From Choricystis sp. odSpoLacu1 (lineage: Eukaryota; Chlorophyta; Trebouxiophyceae): a stretch of DNA of 64,000 nt. The stretch covers positions 620,001 to 684,000 of the forward strand of contig OY253654.1 in assembly GCA_958009055.1 (NCBI GenBank), read 5' to 3'. Shown here one piece after another: positions 41,603 to 53,047 of this stretch (within the stretch, counting starts at the first letter, position 1; each line of letters starts with the position of its first letter). The translations under genes and the position numbers were made by a program. The notes beneath the pieces were generated by a model. That model made no database searches, was not told the DNA's origin, and saw nothing but the letters and a program-made list of their open reading frames with translations.

Positions 41603-42765
41603 TCACTCACTATCCCCCGGCCACGCCGGCCCCAGGCCATCATCAAACACGCCCGTATCGCCGCCCTCTCCGCCACCACCCAGCCGCCGCGCTTGGCCAC
41701 CATAAGCGGCCAGCAGCTCGTCCGCATGCGTCGCGTCCCCGGGCGCCTTGTCGTCGCGCACCCTCACAAACCGCGGAAACCGCAGCGCCAGCCCCCGGCT
41801 CCCATCCACCGCGGCCGGCAGCCGCCCCCGCCCCGCCGTGTGGACGGGGGAGGCGGACAGCTCGGCCCCCTTGATCGTGCACACTTCGGTGGGTGGAAAG
41901 AAGAAAGGGGGTGTTTCCCCCGTGTCGACGCCGGGCGCTGGTGCATCCAGCGCAGTGGGCAGCAGCCGCTCCGTCGCCTCTCGATAAAACGCGTCCGTGA
42001 AGCCCGACATGACGCGAGCCACAGAGCAGAGGCGGCCGCCGGTGTCTCGCACCGCCACCAGAAAAGGTGACAACCACCCCGCCTTTGCCTAACACGCACG
42101 GCGGGAGCGGCCAGGGCGAGCGTGGCAGCGCGGCGGGGGGAGACGCCGACCGGGGAGAGGGTGGCGAGCGCGGCCAGCAGAGGTTCTTTCCCGCAGCTGT
42201 AGCACTGGATGGCGACACAGCCGCCCGGCGTGGCCAGGGCGGACCGGGCGGCAGCGACGGCGGCCTCGATCGCTGCCTCGGCAGGCGGAAAGGCGTGGCG
42301 GGGATGGCAATAAGTCGTGTCTAGGTGCAGCGCGGTCAGCGGCCCCTTCTCCGCCACTAACGCCGCCACGTCAGCCACCAGGGACGGGGTGGCGCGGCAG
42401 TCGCCCGTGTGCAGGACGCGTTCACCGGACGGGCCGGAAAAAAACAGCAACGAGGCGCCTGGGCAGTGGTGGGCGTCAAAGGCGGTGACGCTCCACCCAG
42501 GCGCGTCCGGCACAGGTGTTTCAACGCCCCACTCCAACAGCACAAACACGTCGGCCGCCACGCCGGTCAGGTGGGCCGTCAGGTGGGCCGTCACGCGGGT
42601 GGCCAGCACGGGGCCAGCTGACCAGCGGGGGAGGAGGCCACCATAGTGGTCGGCGTGTGCGTGGGTCAACGCAAACGCGGTGCAAGTCGCAGGTGGTGTG
42701 CCTCTGAAGTCGTCCACCACGACCTGACCGACGACCGCGTGTGGAGGGACGCGGCGGGGCGGCAT
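41603..42765 (-). pseudogene. LIG6: LIG6-like SNM1-DNA ligase gene lacking its middle
   Basis: Two coding blocks. 42100..42765 (222 codons): metallo-beta-lactamase/SNM1 start with FALTHAHADHYGG (HxHxDH), AHHCPGASLLFF and RVLHTGDCRA, LDTTYCHPRHAFP. 41603..42088 (162 codons): the C-terminal OB domain of an ATP-dependent DNA ligase, [48 protein letters not shown]. Plant DNA ligase VI joins exactly these two families, but the remaining beta-CASP part, DNA-binding and adenylation domains (with the KxDG lysine) are absent. The blocks are separated by 11 bases, GTGCGTGTTAG, i.e. a donor directly followed by an acceptor. That is too short to splice and looks like a deletion between two introns. Catalysis of ligation is impossible as written. 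Confidence 0.8.
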
Positions 42766-42870
42766 CGCCCCAAATGCTAAGTGCGTGCGGAAAGAAAAAA
42801 AAATAAGAAAAAAAAAGAGATTGGTGGTGAAACTTTCACTCCCTCGTCTCGGTTTTTGCATCGGGCAGCC

Positions 42871-44518
42871 ATGGTCTCGGCCGCAACGGCGCTGGCCGTG
42901 GCCCTGGCCAAGCTGGCCGCAATGGCCCCCTGCTTGGTGTTGGCAGGCCGCGCCGCCTCCCGCGCCTGCCTCCCCCTCGTCACCGGCTACGCCCTCGCAG
43001 GCGCCGCCTTAGGCCCCGCCTGCGCCCGACTGATGACACGAGGCGACCTTAGTGCACTGCATTCAATTGAAGGTGCTGCCCTCGCGGCCGTCGCGCTGGC
43101 CGCGGGCGCCGACCTACACGCCTCCGAAGTCGCGCGCCAAGGCAAAGCGGTCGCCTTCATGACGCTCTCCATCGCCCTGGCCTCAGCGGGCGCGGTGGCG
43201 GCCGTGGTGACGCTGGTTGCGCCGGGCGCAGGGCGCGCGTTGGCAGGCGGCGACACGACCGCCATACCCGCCGCCGTCGCCCTCGCCTCCGTCATCGCGG
43301 CCGCCCGCTCCCCCGCCGCCGCGGCAGCCGTGCTGCGGGAGACGGGGGGGGCGGGACCCTACTGTGCGCTGGTGCTAGCGGTGGTGGTGGCAAAAGACGT
43401 GTTGGTGTTTGCCGTTTTTGCCATCGTTGTTGAACTAGCCTCCGCCACCGCGGGCACCACCCCTTTACACGCCGCCTTGGCGCGAGCGGCCGGCGCCCTC
43501 ACCGTCAGTGTGGCTGTGGGCACGGCGGGCGGGGTGGGCCTGGCGGGCGCGCTGGCGGCGTGGCCGCCAGGAGAACACGCACCAGCCCCCACCCGCGCGC
43601 GCACACGCCTGGCCGCCGTCGCCCGGTCCGCCGTGCCACAGTCCGCAGACGGCGGTGTGCGGGCGGGCATCGTGCTGGCGGCGGCCGCCGCCACCGCGGC
43701 GGGCGCGACTCGGGGAGGGGGGGAGCCACTGCTTGCCGCCGTCGCGGCCGGCGCCGTCGCCGCCAACTGGTGTGGCGGCGGTGGCCCCGCGGGCGCCCAG
43801 TCGCCGCTTAAACCAAGGCATGTGGCCAACGCGGCAGCTGACGGCGACGGCCACGACCACTCGCCGTCTGCGCCGACGCGCTTAGACGCCGCGCTCGCCA
43901 CCACCTCCGCCCCCGTCGCCCTCGTCTTCTTCTCCCTGGCGGGCGCCTCCCTGCGCTTGGGCGCCCTGCCCGCCACCTTTGGTTCGGCCCTCATTATCGC
44001 GGCCGCCAGAGTGGCGGGCGTGGTGGGAGGGTCGGCGGTCGGCGGCGCGGCCGCACACGTGCCGCGAGCCATCGCCGCGCGCGTGTGGCAGGGCATGGTC
44101 ACGCAGGCGGGCGTGGCGTTGGGACTGGCGAGGGCGGTGGACAGGAGGTTTGCGTGGGGGCCAGATTTTGCGGCCACGATGGTGAGGAAGGAGGGAGAGT
44201 TTGAGGAGGAAAAAGGGAGAAAGAGTTGAAAACACGCAACACCACCATCCAACCCCCCAACCCAACCACCTCCAGGCCTCCGTCATCGTCATCAATCTGC
44301 TCGCAGGCCCCCCCCTCTTCCGGTCCGCCGTCGTGGCGCTGGGCGAAGCGCGCGCGTTGCCAGCCGTTGACGACGCGTCCCCCCCGCGGCCAGGGGGCGG
44401 CATGAAGCCTGGCTCCGGCCCCTCCAGCCCGGCAGACGGCAGTGTGCGGCCGAGGTCGCCACGCGGGGTGGCGCTGTCGCCTGCGGGCGTGCGAGCGCAG
44501 CAGAAAGGCGAGGTGTGA
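42871..44518 (+). CDS. Monovalent cation:proton antiporter (CPA2 type)
   Basis: Two exons, 42871..44181 and 44276..44518 (517 aa). Multi-spanning, with about 10-12 hydrophobic segments; LPLVTGYALAGAALGP is the typical first CPA2 block and ASVIAAARSPAAAAAVLRET plus VVVAKDVLVFAVFAIVVEL the ion-binding helices (ArSP...KD). ALVFFSLAGASLRLGALP and WQGMVTQAGVALGLA follow in family order. It exchanges K+ or Na+ for H+ across a membrane. The cytosolic tail after the last helix is 60 residues, Pro/Ser-rich. Divergent from the LIG6-like gene, starts 106 bp apart. Confidence 0.82.
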
Positions 44519-44795
44519 TGAGTTGTGTCCTTCTTCTTTTGCGATCCGTGTTTTTGATCGCCTGTTAGAAAACAAAGCAGATAACCAGAGTTAGCAGGCT
44601 CTTTTGTCGTCCCCCCCCCCGAGTTCTTTTTTCAGAAGACTGGCGTGTGTGTGAAACCGCGAGAGAAAAACCGGTTGTCGGAAAAGTGCGCAGTCCGAAC
44701 GACCTTTTCCCCTCTCCGACCCAAAAACGCGCCCCTCCCTCTCAACAATCATCGCAGCAGTCCCCCTGCGTGCGTGGTCGCGTTGGTCGCGACGC

Positions 44796-46201
44796 ATGGT
44801 CGCGTCCCGCGTCAACGCTCCGCGCGGCTTGCCGTCCGCGGCTCCCGCATACGCCGCGCCGCGCCCGCCCTCTTCGCCAGCCGCAGCCGCGCGCGCGATG
44901 GCGGGCTCCCTCCTGTCCTTGGCCGCCGCCGCCGCCACCGCCACGCGGGGAGCGTTGGCTGCGGGCCTGACCAGGCGGGCGGAGGTGGGGGGCGTGGCGT
45001 TGAGCGTCGCGTTCAGAGGCGTGGGGGCGGCGCAGGTGAGGAGAGGAGTGGGGGTGGGGAGAGGGGCAGGAGGTGGCGCGATTGCGCACGCCGTGGCTTC
45101 AAGAGGCAGCAGGGATCACTGGCAACTTGTCGAGCGGGGCAGAGGTGGCAGAGGCGGGGAGCAAGAGGGCAAGACCGCGGGGCGTTGTCGGCTGCGCTGT
45201 CGCCTTCGCATGCCACCCTGCCGCGACCGACCCTTCTCCCTTTCAACCCACCCTCACAGTCCGACGTCTTCGCCTGGGCCCTCCCCCCCCTCTCCTCCGC
45301 CCAGTGCGCGGCCGCCCTCCCTCCATCTGACGATGCCACGTGCCCGGCTCCCACCCTGGGAGGCGGCAGCGCCGTGCCAAAATCGGCTGCCACCTCCGGT
45401 GCCCCCCTCACCCTGCGCACCGGGGCCGCCATGCTGCCCCACCCCGACAAAGTGGCCAAAGGAGGGGAGGACGCGTACTTCGTGTCCTCCTCGGGGCTGG
45501 TGCTGGGCGTGGCGGATGGGGTGGGTGGGTGGGGAGAGCTGGGCATCGACGCTGGCGCCTATGCGAGGACTCTGATGTCCCGCGCCGCCGCGGCCGCCGA
45601 CGCAGCCACTGCCGCCACCCCCGACGCCGACCCCGATCCTGGAGCTATCTTAACTGCCGCCCACGCGGGGACCAAGGTGCCTGGGTCGTCGACTGCCTGT
45701 GTCGTCGCACTCTCTGGCGACCGGCGCGCCACCCTGGTGGCCGCCAACCTGGGCGACTCCGGCTTCGTCGTCGCGCGCGGCGGGTCCCTCGCCTTCCGCT
45801 CCCCCCAGCAACAGCACGGCTTCAACTTTCCGTATCAACTGGGGGCGCCAGGCACTGCGTCCGACGCCCCCTCGGACGCTGATGCTTTCTCTGTGTCCGT
45901 CCGCCCGGGCGACGTCGTCGTCCTGGGCACAGACGGCCTGTTCGACAACGTGTTTGCGGATGAAGCCGCCCGCATGGCGTGTGCGGCGGCGGCGGCGGGG
46001 GAGGAGCCGCGCGCCGCTGCCGACGCGCTGGCCGCGTTCGCGCGCGCGCGCGCAGGCGACACGCGCGCCGCCTCCCCTTTTGCCGTGGCAGCCCAGGCCA
46101 TGGGCTACCCCTACACCGGGGGCAAGATGGACGACATTACTGTGGTTGTCGCGTACGTGGAAGAAGGGGAGGGGGCGAGCCAGGCGAGTGCCAAGCTGTG
46201 A
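44796..46201 (+). CDS. PP2C-type protein phosphatase (PPTC7-like)
   Basis: Two exons, 44796..45035 and 45260..46201 (393 aa). N-terminal 60 residues are Ala/Arg-rich, presequence-like. Catalytic parts: GEDAYFVSSSGLVLGVADGVGGWGELGIDAGAYARTLM with the DGVGGW metal site, SSTACVVALSGDRRATLVAANLGDSGFVVARGG, then DVVVLGTDGLFDNVFADE and GGKMDDITVVVAYV. This is the short PPTC7/BIPP2C group, usually mitochondrial or plastid. Ends ASAKL, which is not a clean PTS1 given the targeting N-terminus. A GTG/ATG choice upstream exists, but 44796 gives the more targeting-like start. Confidence 0.9.
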
Positions 46202-46728
46202 AAGGGAAAAAGGGATGGTGTGTTTTGGGTGAGAAGGAAAGCGTGTGGTGTGTGCGTGCGTGTTGTAAAATGCAAATTGCTCCCCTGCTGATGTTACTCG
46301 CTTTGTGGAAAAAACGAGAAATGGTGGTGAATCCTTTGGGGTGTTTTACAGTGCGGGTTCGTGTGGGAGAGGGAAAGAAAAAGAGGGATGAAAACGAAAG
46401 GGACGCCCGCCAACGCCCTGTCTCTTCTCTCTTCCCTGTTTCTCTCTCTCCCCAACCGCTAAGTGCGTCAAAATTGGGAGTGTGAAACCGGGGGCTTGAA
46501 GTCCTAACGAAACAAAAAAAGGCAAGTGTGAGTGAAAAGGAAAAAAAAAAACATGATGATAAAAACTCGTTGGATGCGTAAGACAAGGCACTGCAAGAGC
46601 ACTGGTGTGCTGCTTTTCATGCGTGGGTGTGTGGTGGTGAGTTTGGGAAAAATGGGGGGGACAGTACGGGACGTGTGTGTGTGTAGAAATGAAAAAAAAC
46701 AAAACAGAGCAAAAAAGCTTCTTTTCGC
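46202..46728. other. Intergenic between convergent genes
   Basis: About 530 bases, AT-richer than average, with A-rich blocks at 46375-46400 and 46540-46565. No gene was seen. Confidence 0.6.
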
Positions 46729-47201
46729 TCACGCCGCAGCGGGCGGCCACGCGGCAGCTCGCGTCATGGCCACATCGTCGCCAGCCACCACCTTGTCGGC
46801 GGGCGGGGGGGCCACAGCGGGCGCGGGCGTCGTCGCCTTCTCAGGCGTCACACCCCCGCCACCACAGCTGCGCCGCCCCACGCTGGCCAACGCGCGCCGC
46901 TCCCGCAGGCCGCACGCGTTGCACAGGGTGGCCCCATTCTCGCGCGACTTGCGCCACATGGGGGTGGTGGAGGTGGAGCACGTGGCGCAGCGGGGGGGCG
47001 GCCCCGCAACGCGGCCGCCGCCGCGGCCGCCACCGCCCGGCACGAAGCCGGGGGGGGGTTGGTGCAGCCAGTACCACTCGGGGGCAGCGGCGCCCGGGGA
47101 GCGGAGGGGGTGGAGTGCTTTGCGGCGGTGGGTGAGGCTGTGTGGGTGTGTGAGGAAGGGGCGGTGAGGCACCAGCTTCCGCCTGCGCCGCTGTCGGCCA
47201 T
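46729..47201 (-). CDS. GATA-type zinc finger protein
   Basis: Proposed exons 47173..47201 and 46729..47137 (145 aa). One GATA finger: CATCSTSTTPMWRKSRENG followed by ATLCNACGLRERR, i.e. CX2C-X18-CX2C with the plant-type 18-residue loop. Flanks are Pro/Gly-rich before (PEWYWLHQPPPGFVPGG) and Ala/Pro-rich after. Start and first exon depend on a 35-nt intron, GTGCCT...CACACAG, which restores frame from MADSGAGGS to LTHRRKALHPL; without it the ATG frame runs out of the finger frame. The finger itself is secure. It would be a sequence-specific DNA-binding factor, GATA core recognition inferred. Confidence 0.75.
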
Positions 47202-47871
47202 GACTCCCCCGCGCCCGCGAACGCGGCCGCCACCCGGCGACCCGACCCGCGCGACACGATCACACACTCATGCTCCACGCGTACCGGTGTGTTTTGGCGG
47301 GGGCGGCCGCCGCCACGGAGGCGGGGGCGAGCGGTAACATGTCGTGCGAGGGATGCGAAGCGAAACGCGCTTGGAAGGTACCGACCGGGGGCGCGGTCGC
47401 GTGTGCGGAGCTGTGGAACGGGTGTGGGCGTGTGTGTCAGCGTCAACGCAGGCGGGACCGGGGTGTCGGGGCAGGAGCTGGCGTCGGGGGGGGTGCACAC
47501 GCGCGCCGTCGCGCGCGCGCCGACGTTGCGGGGGCGCGCGCGCGAGGACGCGACCACCGCGCACCCCGACACCGCGCCCGACACCGCGGGCACGTGGGTG
47601 CGCGTGCCGTGGGACGCACGTACGTTGTGTGTGGAGGGAGCGCAGCGCGCAGGCGTGTGGGGCGCGCAGAGTTCGAGAGAATTGAAAAAAAAGAATGTGT
47701 GGAAAACAACGCGCGAGAGCGTCGCGTCAGCACGTCGTTTTCTCGTAAACCAGTCTCTCCCGCCCGACCTGCGCACACACACACACCTCCCGAGACGATC
47801 ACACCAAGGCAACTTCAGCGTTGTCACACGCCACTTCGTGTTTTGTTGTTACACCCCTTCTTCACCCTCTC
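47202..47871. other. Intergenic, no secure gene
   Basis: About 670 bases between two minus-strand genes. A plus-strand MSCEGCEAKRAWK at 47339 before a GT is noted but has no supporting second exon. Rich in alternating CG dinucleotides near 47500-47560. Confidence 0.5.
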
Positions 47872-49924
47872 TCACTCCTCCTCCTCACTCGTCACCCCTT
47901 CATCCGGCACGTACACACACCCCACGTCCCACCGACTGCCAGGCGCCGCCATGCTCACGCATTTGACAAAGCGCAGCAGGCCTTCGTCTCGGAGAACCAA
48001 CGACAGCGCGTTGGTGGAGGGAGCAACGTTGAGGACACCCCCTCCATCGTCATCACCCTTCCCCCCTTTATACTCGGCCGCATCGCCCGCGTCGTCGGCC
48101 AGCAGGTAGGCTTCATAGCCGCCCACGTCGCCCGCGGCCCAAGGGTCGGTGGTGGTGGAGGAGGAGGGGTTGGTGGCGTCACCTTCCCCACCACCACCAC
48201 CACCACCATCGTCCGTGAACGTCAGCACCGCATCCAGCCTCGGCTCCGTCGTCATCACGCCCGCGTGGGCCACCGTGTAGTCCAGGCCGGGACGAAAGCG
48301 GCGGGTGGTGACGGCAGAGGCGCGGGACGTGACGCCAACGGTTGTCAGACCACCCACCAGCCGCGCGAATGCCCCACCTCCCAACACGTGGGCGCCGACG
48401 TGGGCCAGCAGGGCGCCCGCCCGGGCGGCCGGGTCGGTGCCGGCCGCGTCGGCGACGGTGGCGGGGGGAGTGTCGGCCGGCAGGTGGTTTCCACCCTCCC
48501 TCTCAAACGCCAGAAAGCGTTGCTTGTGAGCCGGGCCGACCGCGGTCCACCCAGCGCGGGCGCCCGTGCCGTGCACGGGGGACGCGCCCTTGCCCACGCC
48601 ATCGGCCGCATCGGCGACGGCGGTGGCGGTGGCCAGCGCGGCCGCCCACTCGCGTGTGAGAAAGTTGCGAAGGTGCACAGAGCCATCCTCCTTGTAGGCG
48701 GCCGCGACGCGGCCCCAGTTGGTCGCGTCCAGGTAGGACGGGTTGACGAGGGTGGCGAGGGCGGCCGCGTCTGCGGCGTCAAAGGGAGCTAGTGGGGAAT
48801 CGGAGCGCGGACCGTCAAACCCACCGCCCCCATCTCCATCCCCCACGGCGCCGCCCCTTGCATGCAGCTGGGCCCGGGTGGCCAGTTCGGCGCCGGGGGG
48901 GGGGGGAGGCGGCGTGGAACCAGCCTTGGATGGACATGCGAGGCGAGGCAGAGCGCGAAGGCGCAACCTCTCCAATTGCGTGAAAGGACACCCCCGGCGC
49001 CACGCCAAACATGGCCACCCGGTTCCAGGCGGGGAACAGGGTGGTGGTGGGTTCGGTGGCGGGTTGGTGGGGCGTGTCTGGGGGTGTGGGGTGGTGGATT
49101 TGGGGGGTGGGTTGGAGGAACGTTTTTCATCGTCTGCGCTTTTCCCACCCATCCTTTCTTTCCACAAACTCCCACAAACCTTTGCCTGCCGGGTACAGCT
49201 CCAGCGCGCCCCCATCCTCCGCCCTCCACTCGGCGTCAGGGTCGGTTAAATAAACGATGTAGGAAACAGCACGCGTGCCGATCACGTCGTCGTGGCACAA
49301 CAGATGCCCCCCTGGCGCATGCACGTTGCACGCGCAGTCGGTGGTGTCGGTCAGAGGACCGACCCCCGTCACGGCGGTGACAAAGGCGCGAAACTCGGGG
49401 GAGTAGATGGCGTCCCGCAGCGCGCGCGTGTTGGGCAGTTTGGCCGCCGCCTCTGCCGGCAGCGCATCCAAATTCGCCAAGTCCCTCGTCTGAAACATGG
49501 TGAACAGGTCGGTCTCCTTGTAAGTGGCGGTCACGTGGGCCACGATCTCAGCCCGCACGGAGCGGAGGAGGGTGTCATCTAGAGCAGAATCGATGACTGC
49601 GTGTGGGTAAGGCTTGGCCGCCGCATACGCCGCTGCCACGTCAGCAGCCGTGTCCAGCAGCCCGGGGCGCCAGGCGGAGGGCGTGGGCTTGGCCTTTTTG
49701 GCCGCGGGAGGGGCGGGTGGCGCGGTGGTGGTGTCTGAAGGAGAGAGGAAGTGGTGCGACGTCGTTGGTCCAGCCGCCAGCGCCCCTCCATTCACGCTGC
49801 GCTTCTCACACTCTCGCGCTCTCCCCTCCTGCCCGACTGCACACGCCAGCGCAGTGTGTTTGGTGACGCGCTGGTGCCTTAGTGCGCCGGGAGACACGCC
49901 TCACCTGTCGTCATGGCGGCGGCG
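47872..49924 (-). CDS. OGFOD1/TPA1 prolyl hydroxylase, frame broken at G12
   Basis: Three exons, 49915..49924 (10 bp), 49180..49734, 47872..49077. 2-oxoglutarate/Fe(II) oxygenase that hydroxylates a proline of ribosomal protein uS12 in animals and yeast. Seen: YPHAVIDSALDDTLLRSV, LFTMFQTRDLANLDALP, PNTRALRDAIYSPEFRAFVTAVTG, LLCHDDVIGTRAVSYIVYL (Fe ligands HxD), GGALELYPAG, then FPAWNRVAMFGVAPGVSFHAIGEV (second His), RMSIQGWFHAA. Here the frame breaks inside a 12-base G/C run (48895-48906) and resumes ELATRAQLHARGG..., giving the second, degenerate oxygenase domain (HLRNFLTREWAAAL, VMTTEPRLDAVLTFTDD) typical of full-length TPA1. Ends in SEEEE. Confidence 0.88.
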
Positions 49925-50088
49925 CGTGTCGGCCGAACAAAGAAGTGAATGTGCACAAACGTTCTTTTACTCTTTCAATTCCCTTTTTTTCTGCCCGGCC
50001 AACAAGCATCTGCACGCGCGACCGACCGACCATGCCACCTGGCGGCAGGCCACACGCCTGAGAGGAGAGACCACGCACACACACTGAG

Positions 50089-52895
50089 ATGACGACGTCG
50101 CCCACCCCCGACGCACCGTGCGCTGACACGCCGCCCGCCCCTGCAACCACTGACCCCCCCATCCACACCTGGTTTGACGTGGCCCTGGCCCCCGACCCGG
50201 GTGCGAGGCTGGCCCGCCACTTGGCCGCGGTCAGCCAGGCAAGGGCGGACAAGGCGCCCGGAGTGCGCCCCACGCCGGCAGAGCTGGTGTCAGGATTTGC
50301 TGACGCGGCCGTGCGTGGCGGTGGCCCGGGCGTGGTGCCGTCCGCTGATTGGGCCGATGTGCAGACCGTGGTGCGCGCCGCGCTGGCGCGGGAGGGTGGC
50401 GGCAACGACAACGTCACCCCTCCGCCACCCCCACTCTCCGCGCGCCAGCGCCTGCTGCTGCGCCTGGCTGCTGAGGCTGCGGTCGCGGGCGGCCTCACCC
50501 TGGCCGACATTGAGGACGCGGTCGGGGAGAGGGGGGCTCCCTTTGTGCTGGCTGCAGTGGACGTTGTTGCCCCCGCCCACGGTGGTGGCTTGCTCCTCCC
50601 GCGCTGCGCGCTGCGCCGGGCGCTGCGCCCGCCCCGCCGCTCGCATGCAGGCGGCAGCCTTGCAGAAGATGATGTCGACGATGATGCCGCCGCCCTGTCC
50701 TCCACGCTGGGAGCGTATTTTGGGGGATGGAAACCAACAATCGGCGCGCGGCGCACACCCTCCACCCGCCGCGACGGCGCAGCCTACGGCCCGCCCGGCC
50801 CCCTGCCCGAGGACGCGGCGGCCGCGCTGATTGTGGAGGCAGGAGCGGCGCCCGCCGTCCCTCCTGCCGCTGGGGCGGCCGCCCTGGCCGACGCCGCGGC
50901 TTTCGCTCTTGCGCGCGGCCGCCCCGACGCCGCAGCGGACGCCGCGCGCGCGGCGCTGGCGCGTGCGTCCGAGCCGGCTGCAGTCAACCATCTGGAACCC
51001 GGCCTCGTGGACCGGGCGACTGGTGTCCTGCGCGCCGCGGAGGCGGCGTGCGTGCGGGGAAGCTCGCCCCTGCCGCCGCCGCGCCCGCCGCGCGGCGCGC
51101 CGCCGCCGCCCTGGCTGGCAGCCGACCCACCCGCCCCGCCCTCGGCCGACCCTCTGGCCGCGTGGGCGGCCGCCCTGTCTGTTGCAGACGGCGGCCGAGC
51201 TGCCTTGGGCGTGCTCGCTGCTGATTTGACCGCCGCGGCTGCAGGTGCAAAAACGCTGCCCCCCTCTGCGCGCGCAGCGGTCGCCACCCGCGGATGGGCG
51301 CCCGCCGTCGCCGCCACCGCGGCCGCGTTGGCGGCTGTGCCGGCGGTGCCGCCCGTGGCGTCGGGTGCGGCCGCGCTGGCCGCGCTGGCGGCGGTGGGGG
51401 GGGGCGGGGGGGGCGGCGAGCGGGAGCGACGCGCGTGGCGGCGACGCTGGACGACGCCGCGGCAGCGGCTGCCGGCCGGCCGGCTGCCGCCACCGCGTAC
51501 ACACATGCGGCACGCTGCGTCAGGCAAAGCGTGGAGGAGGAGGGTGGGGAGGCGCTGTCAGCGCCACCACCGACACTGCTGCGCCTGGCTGGCCTTCCCG
51601 GCGCGCTTGCCGCTGCAGCGGCCGCAGCCACCCCGCACTCACCCCACCCCTCCCTCGCCCCCCTGCTCAGTGTGGCTGCTGTGGACGCCGCCCTGCGTGG
51701 CGACGCGGCCGCCGTGGCCGCGGCCGTGGCCGCAGGTGAGGGCGCAGGTGCCCCTGTCGACGCCTGGGCGCGCTTCGCCTCACACACAGGGCCGCCGCCC
51801 GCGCAGGCCATCACGCCGCCGCCCTCCATGCACCGCCTGGTGGCCGCATTCGCTGTGACCATGCGCGCCCGGGACTGGGGGGGGCTCGACGCACTCATCG
51901 CGGCCGCCTCGTGCGGCGACGGCGGCGCGGGCGCGTCCGCCGCGGCGGCCGCCCTGGCGGCCGCGGTGCGGACCGCGCTACCACTGGCACAGACACACCC
52001 TCTACCTGCGCTGGGGGTGGATGCCAGCGTGGATGCAGCAGTGGAGGCGGCCGCGTCGGCGGCTGCCGCCGCGGTGGAGGCGTGCGCCTCGGACGTCGCC
52101 GGCCCAGCCGCCGCCTCACTCGCCGCCCTGCTGGACACCGACGCAGCAGTGCTTGTTGTGGCCCCCCTGGCGGCCGCTGTGGCGGCAGCGGGGGGGTTGG
52201 CGTCCCCAGAGCCGGCCGCGCCGCGCTGGCCGCAGCTCGACCCACTCGCGTCCCCCGCTGCCGCCGCCGCCGCGCCCGCCCTCGCCGCCGACGGTGCCGC
52301 CCTGGCTCGCGCCCGGCTGGTGCTGAGGGCGGCCTGCATGGCTGCCGGTGGCGACGCCGGCGCAGTCGGCGTGCTGTGCGATTTGGACTCGGCCGCTGGC
52401 CGACCGGCCTCCGCTCTTGCGCGCGTCACCGCCCTGCCCCCCGCCACCGCGCTGGCGCCCCCCCTGGCCCGGCGAGCGGCGGACGCCGCCCTGGCGCTGG
52501 GGCGTGTGTTGCCTGCCGCGGCTTTGCTGCAGGTTTGTGAGACTGACGACGGCGACGCCGACGCGGGCGCCCGCCTCCTCCTCGGCGCCGGCGCCCCCCC
52601 CGCCGCCGCGCTGGCGGTGGCGGACGATGCGGCGGCGTGGGCGGGGGCGTTGTGGCGGCCGCCCGTGGCGGAGGCGTTGGCTGCAGCCGCGTCGCGCGCG
52701 CGGTGGGGGGGGGCGGGCGGCGTCGTGCCGCTCGCCTCGCTCGCCCGCCCTGCGGCCTCTCCTCACAACTCAAACGACGTGCGGGCCGCCCATGAAGCCG
52801 CGTGCAGGAGGAGGCTGGACGCGCTGGTGGCGTCGCTGGCGGGGGACGCGAGGGCGTGCAAGTTGAAGCGGGGGGAGTGGGGCGGCGAGGAGTGA
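50089..52895 (+). CDS. Large Ala-rich helical protein, unknown
   Basis: Not recognised. About 930 residues if the frame change at G9/G8 (51396-51413) is bridged: first part 50089 to about 51400, second to 52895. Long Ala-rich amphipathic stretches alternate with Pro loops, as in alpha-solenoid proteins; WFDVALAPDPGARLARHLAA near the start, LGAYFGGWKPTIGARRTPS near residue 215 and CMAAGGDAGAVGVLCDLDSAAGR near residue 760 are the most distinctive pieces. No membrane or targeting signal. The minus strand also carries long open frames but they are Arg-rich shadows. Confidence 0.6.
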
Positions 52896-53047
52896 GTAGA
52901 AGAGAGGGAAGGTCGGGGATCGAGTGAAAGAAAAAAAAACACACTCGTTTGTTCTTGTCTCGTCCCGCGCGTCTCTGTCTCTCTCCTGCCCACCGAGGGC
53001 CCCAGTCACACATAACTCCGTGTCAAACTCCCCCACACACACCACGA

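Noticed and set aside
42781..42870. Frame upstream of the antiporter ATG
   Set aside because: Lys-rich text from an A-rich leader between divergent promoters; the ATG at 42871 begins the first membrane helix.
44645..44795. Upstream extension of the PP2C frame
   Set aside because: Open frame continues upstream of 44796, but its text is not targeting-like and the region is AT-richer leader.
47339..47377. MSCEGCEAKRAWK before a GT, possible first exon
   Set aside because: No in-frame second exon with recognisable content downstream on the plus strand.
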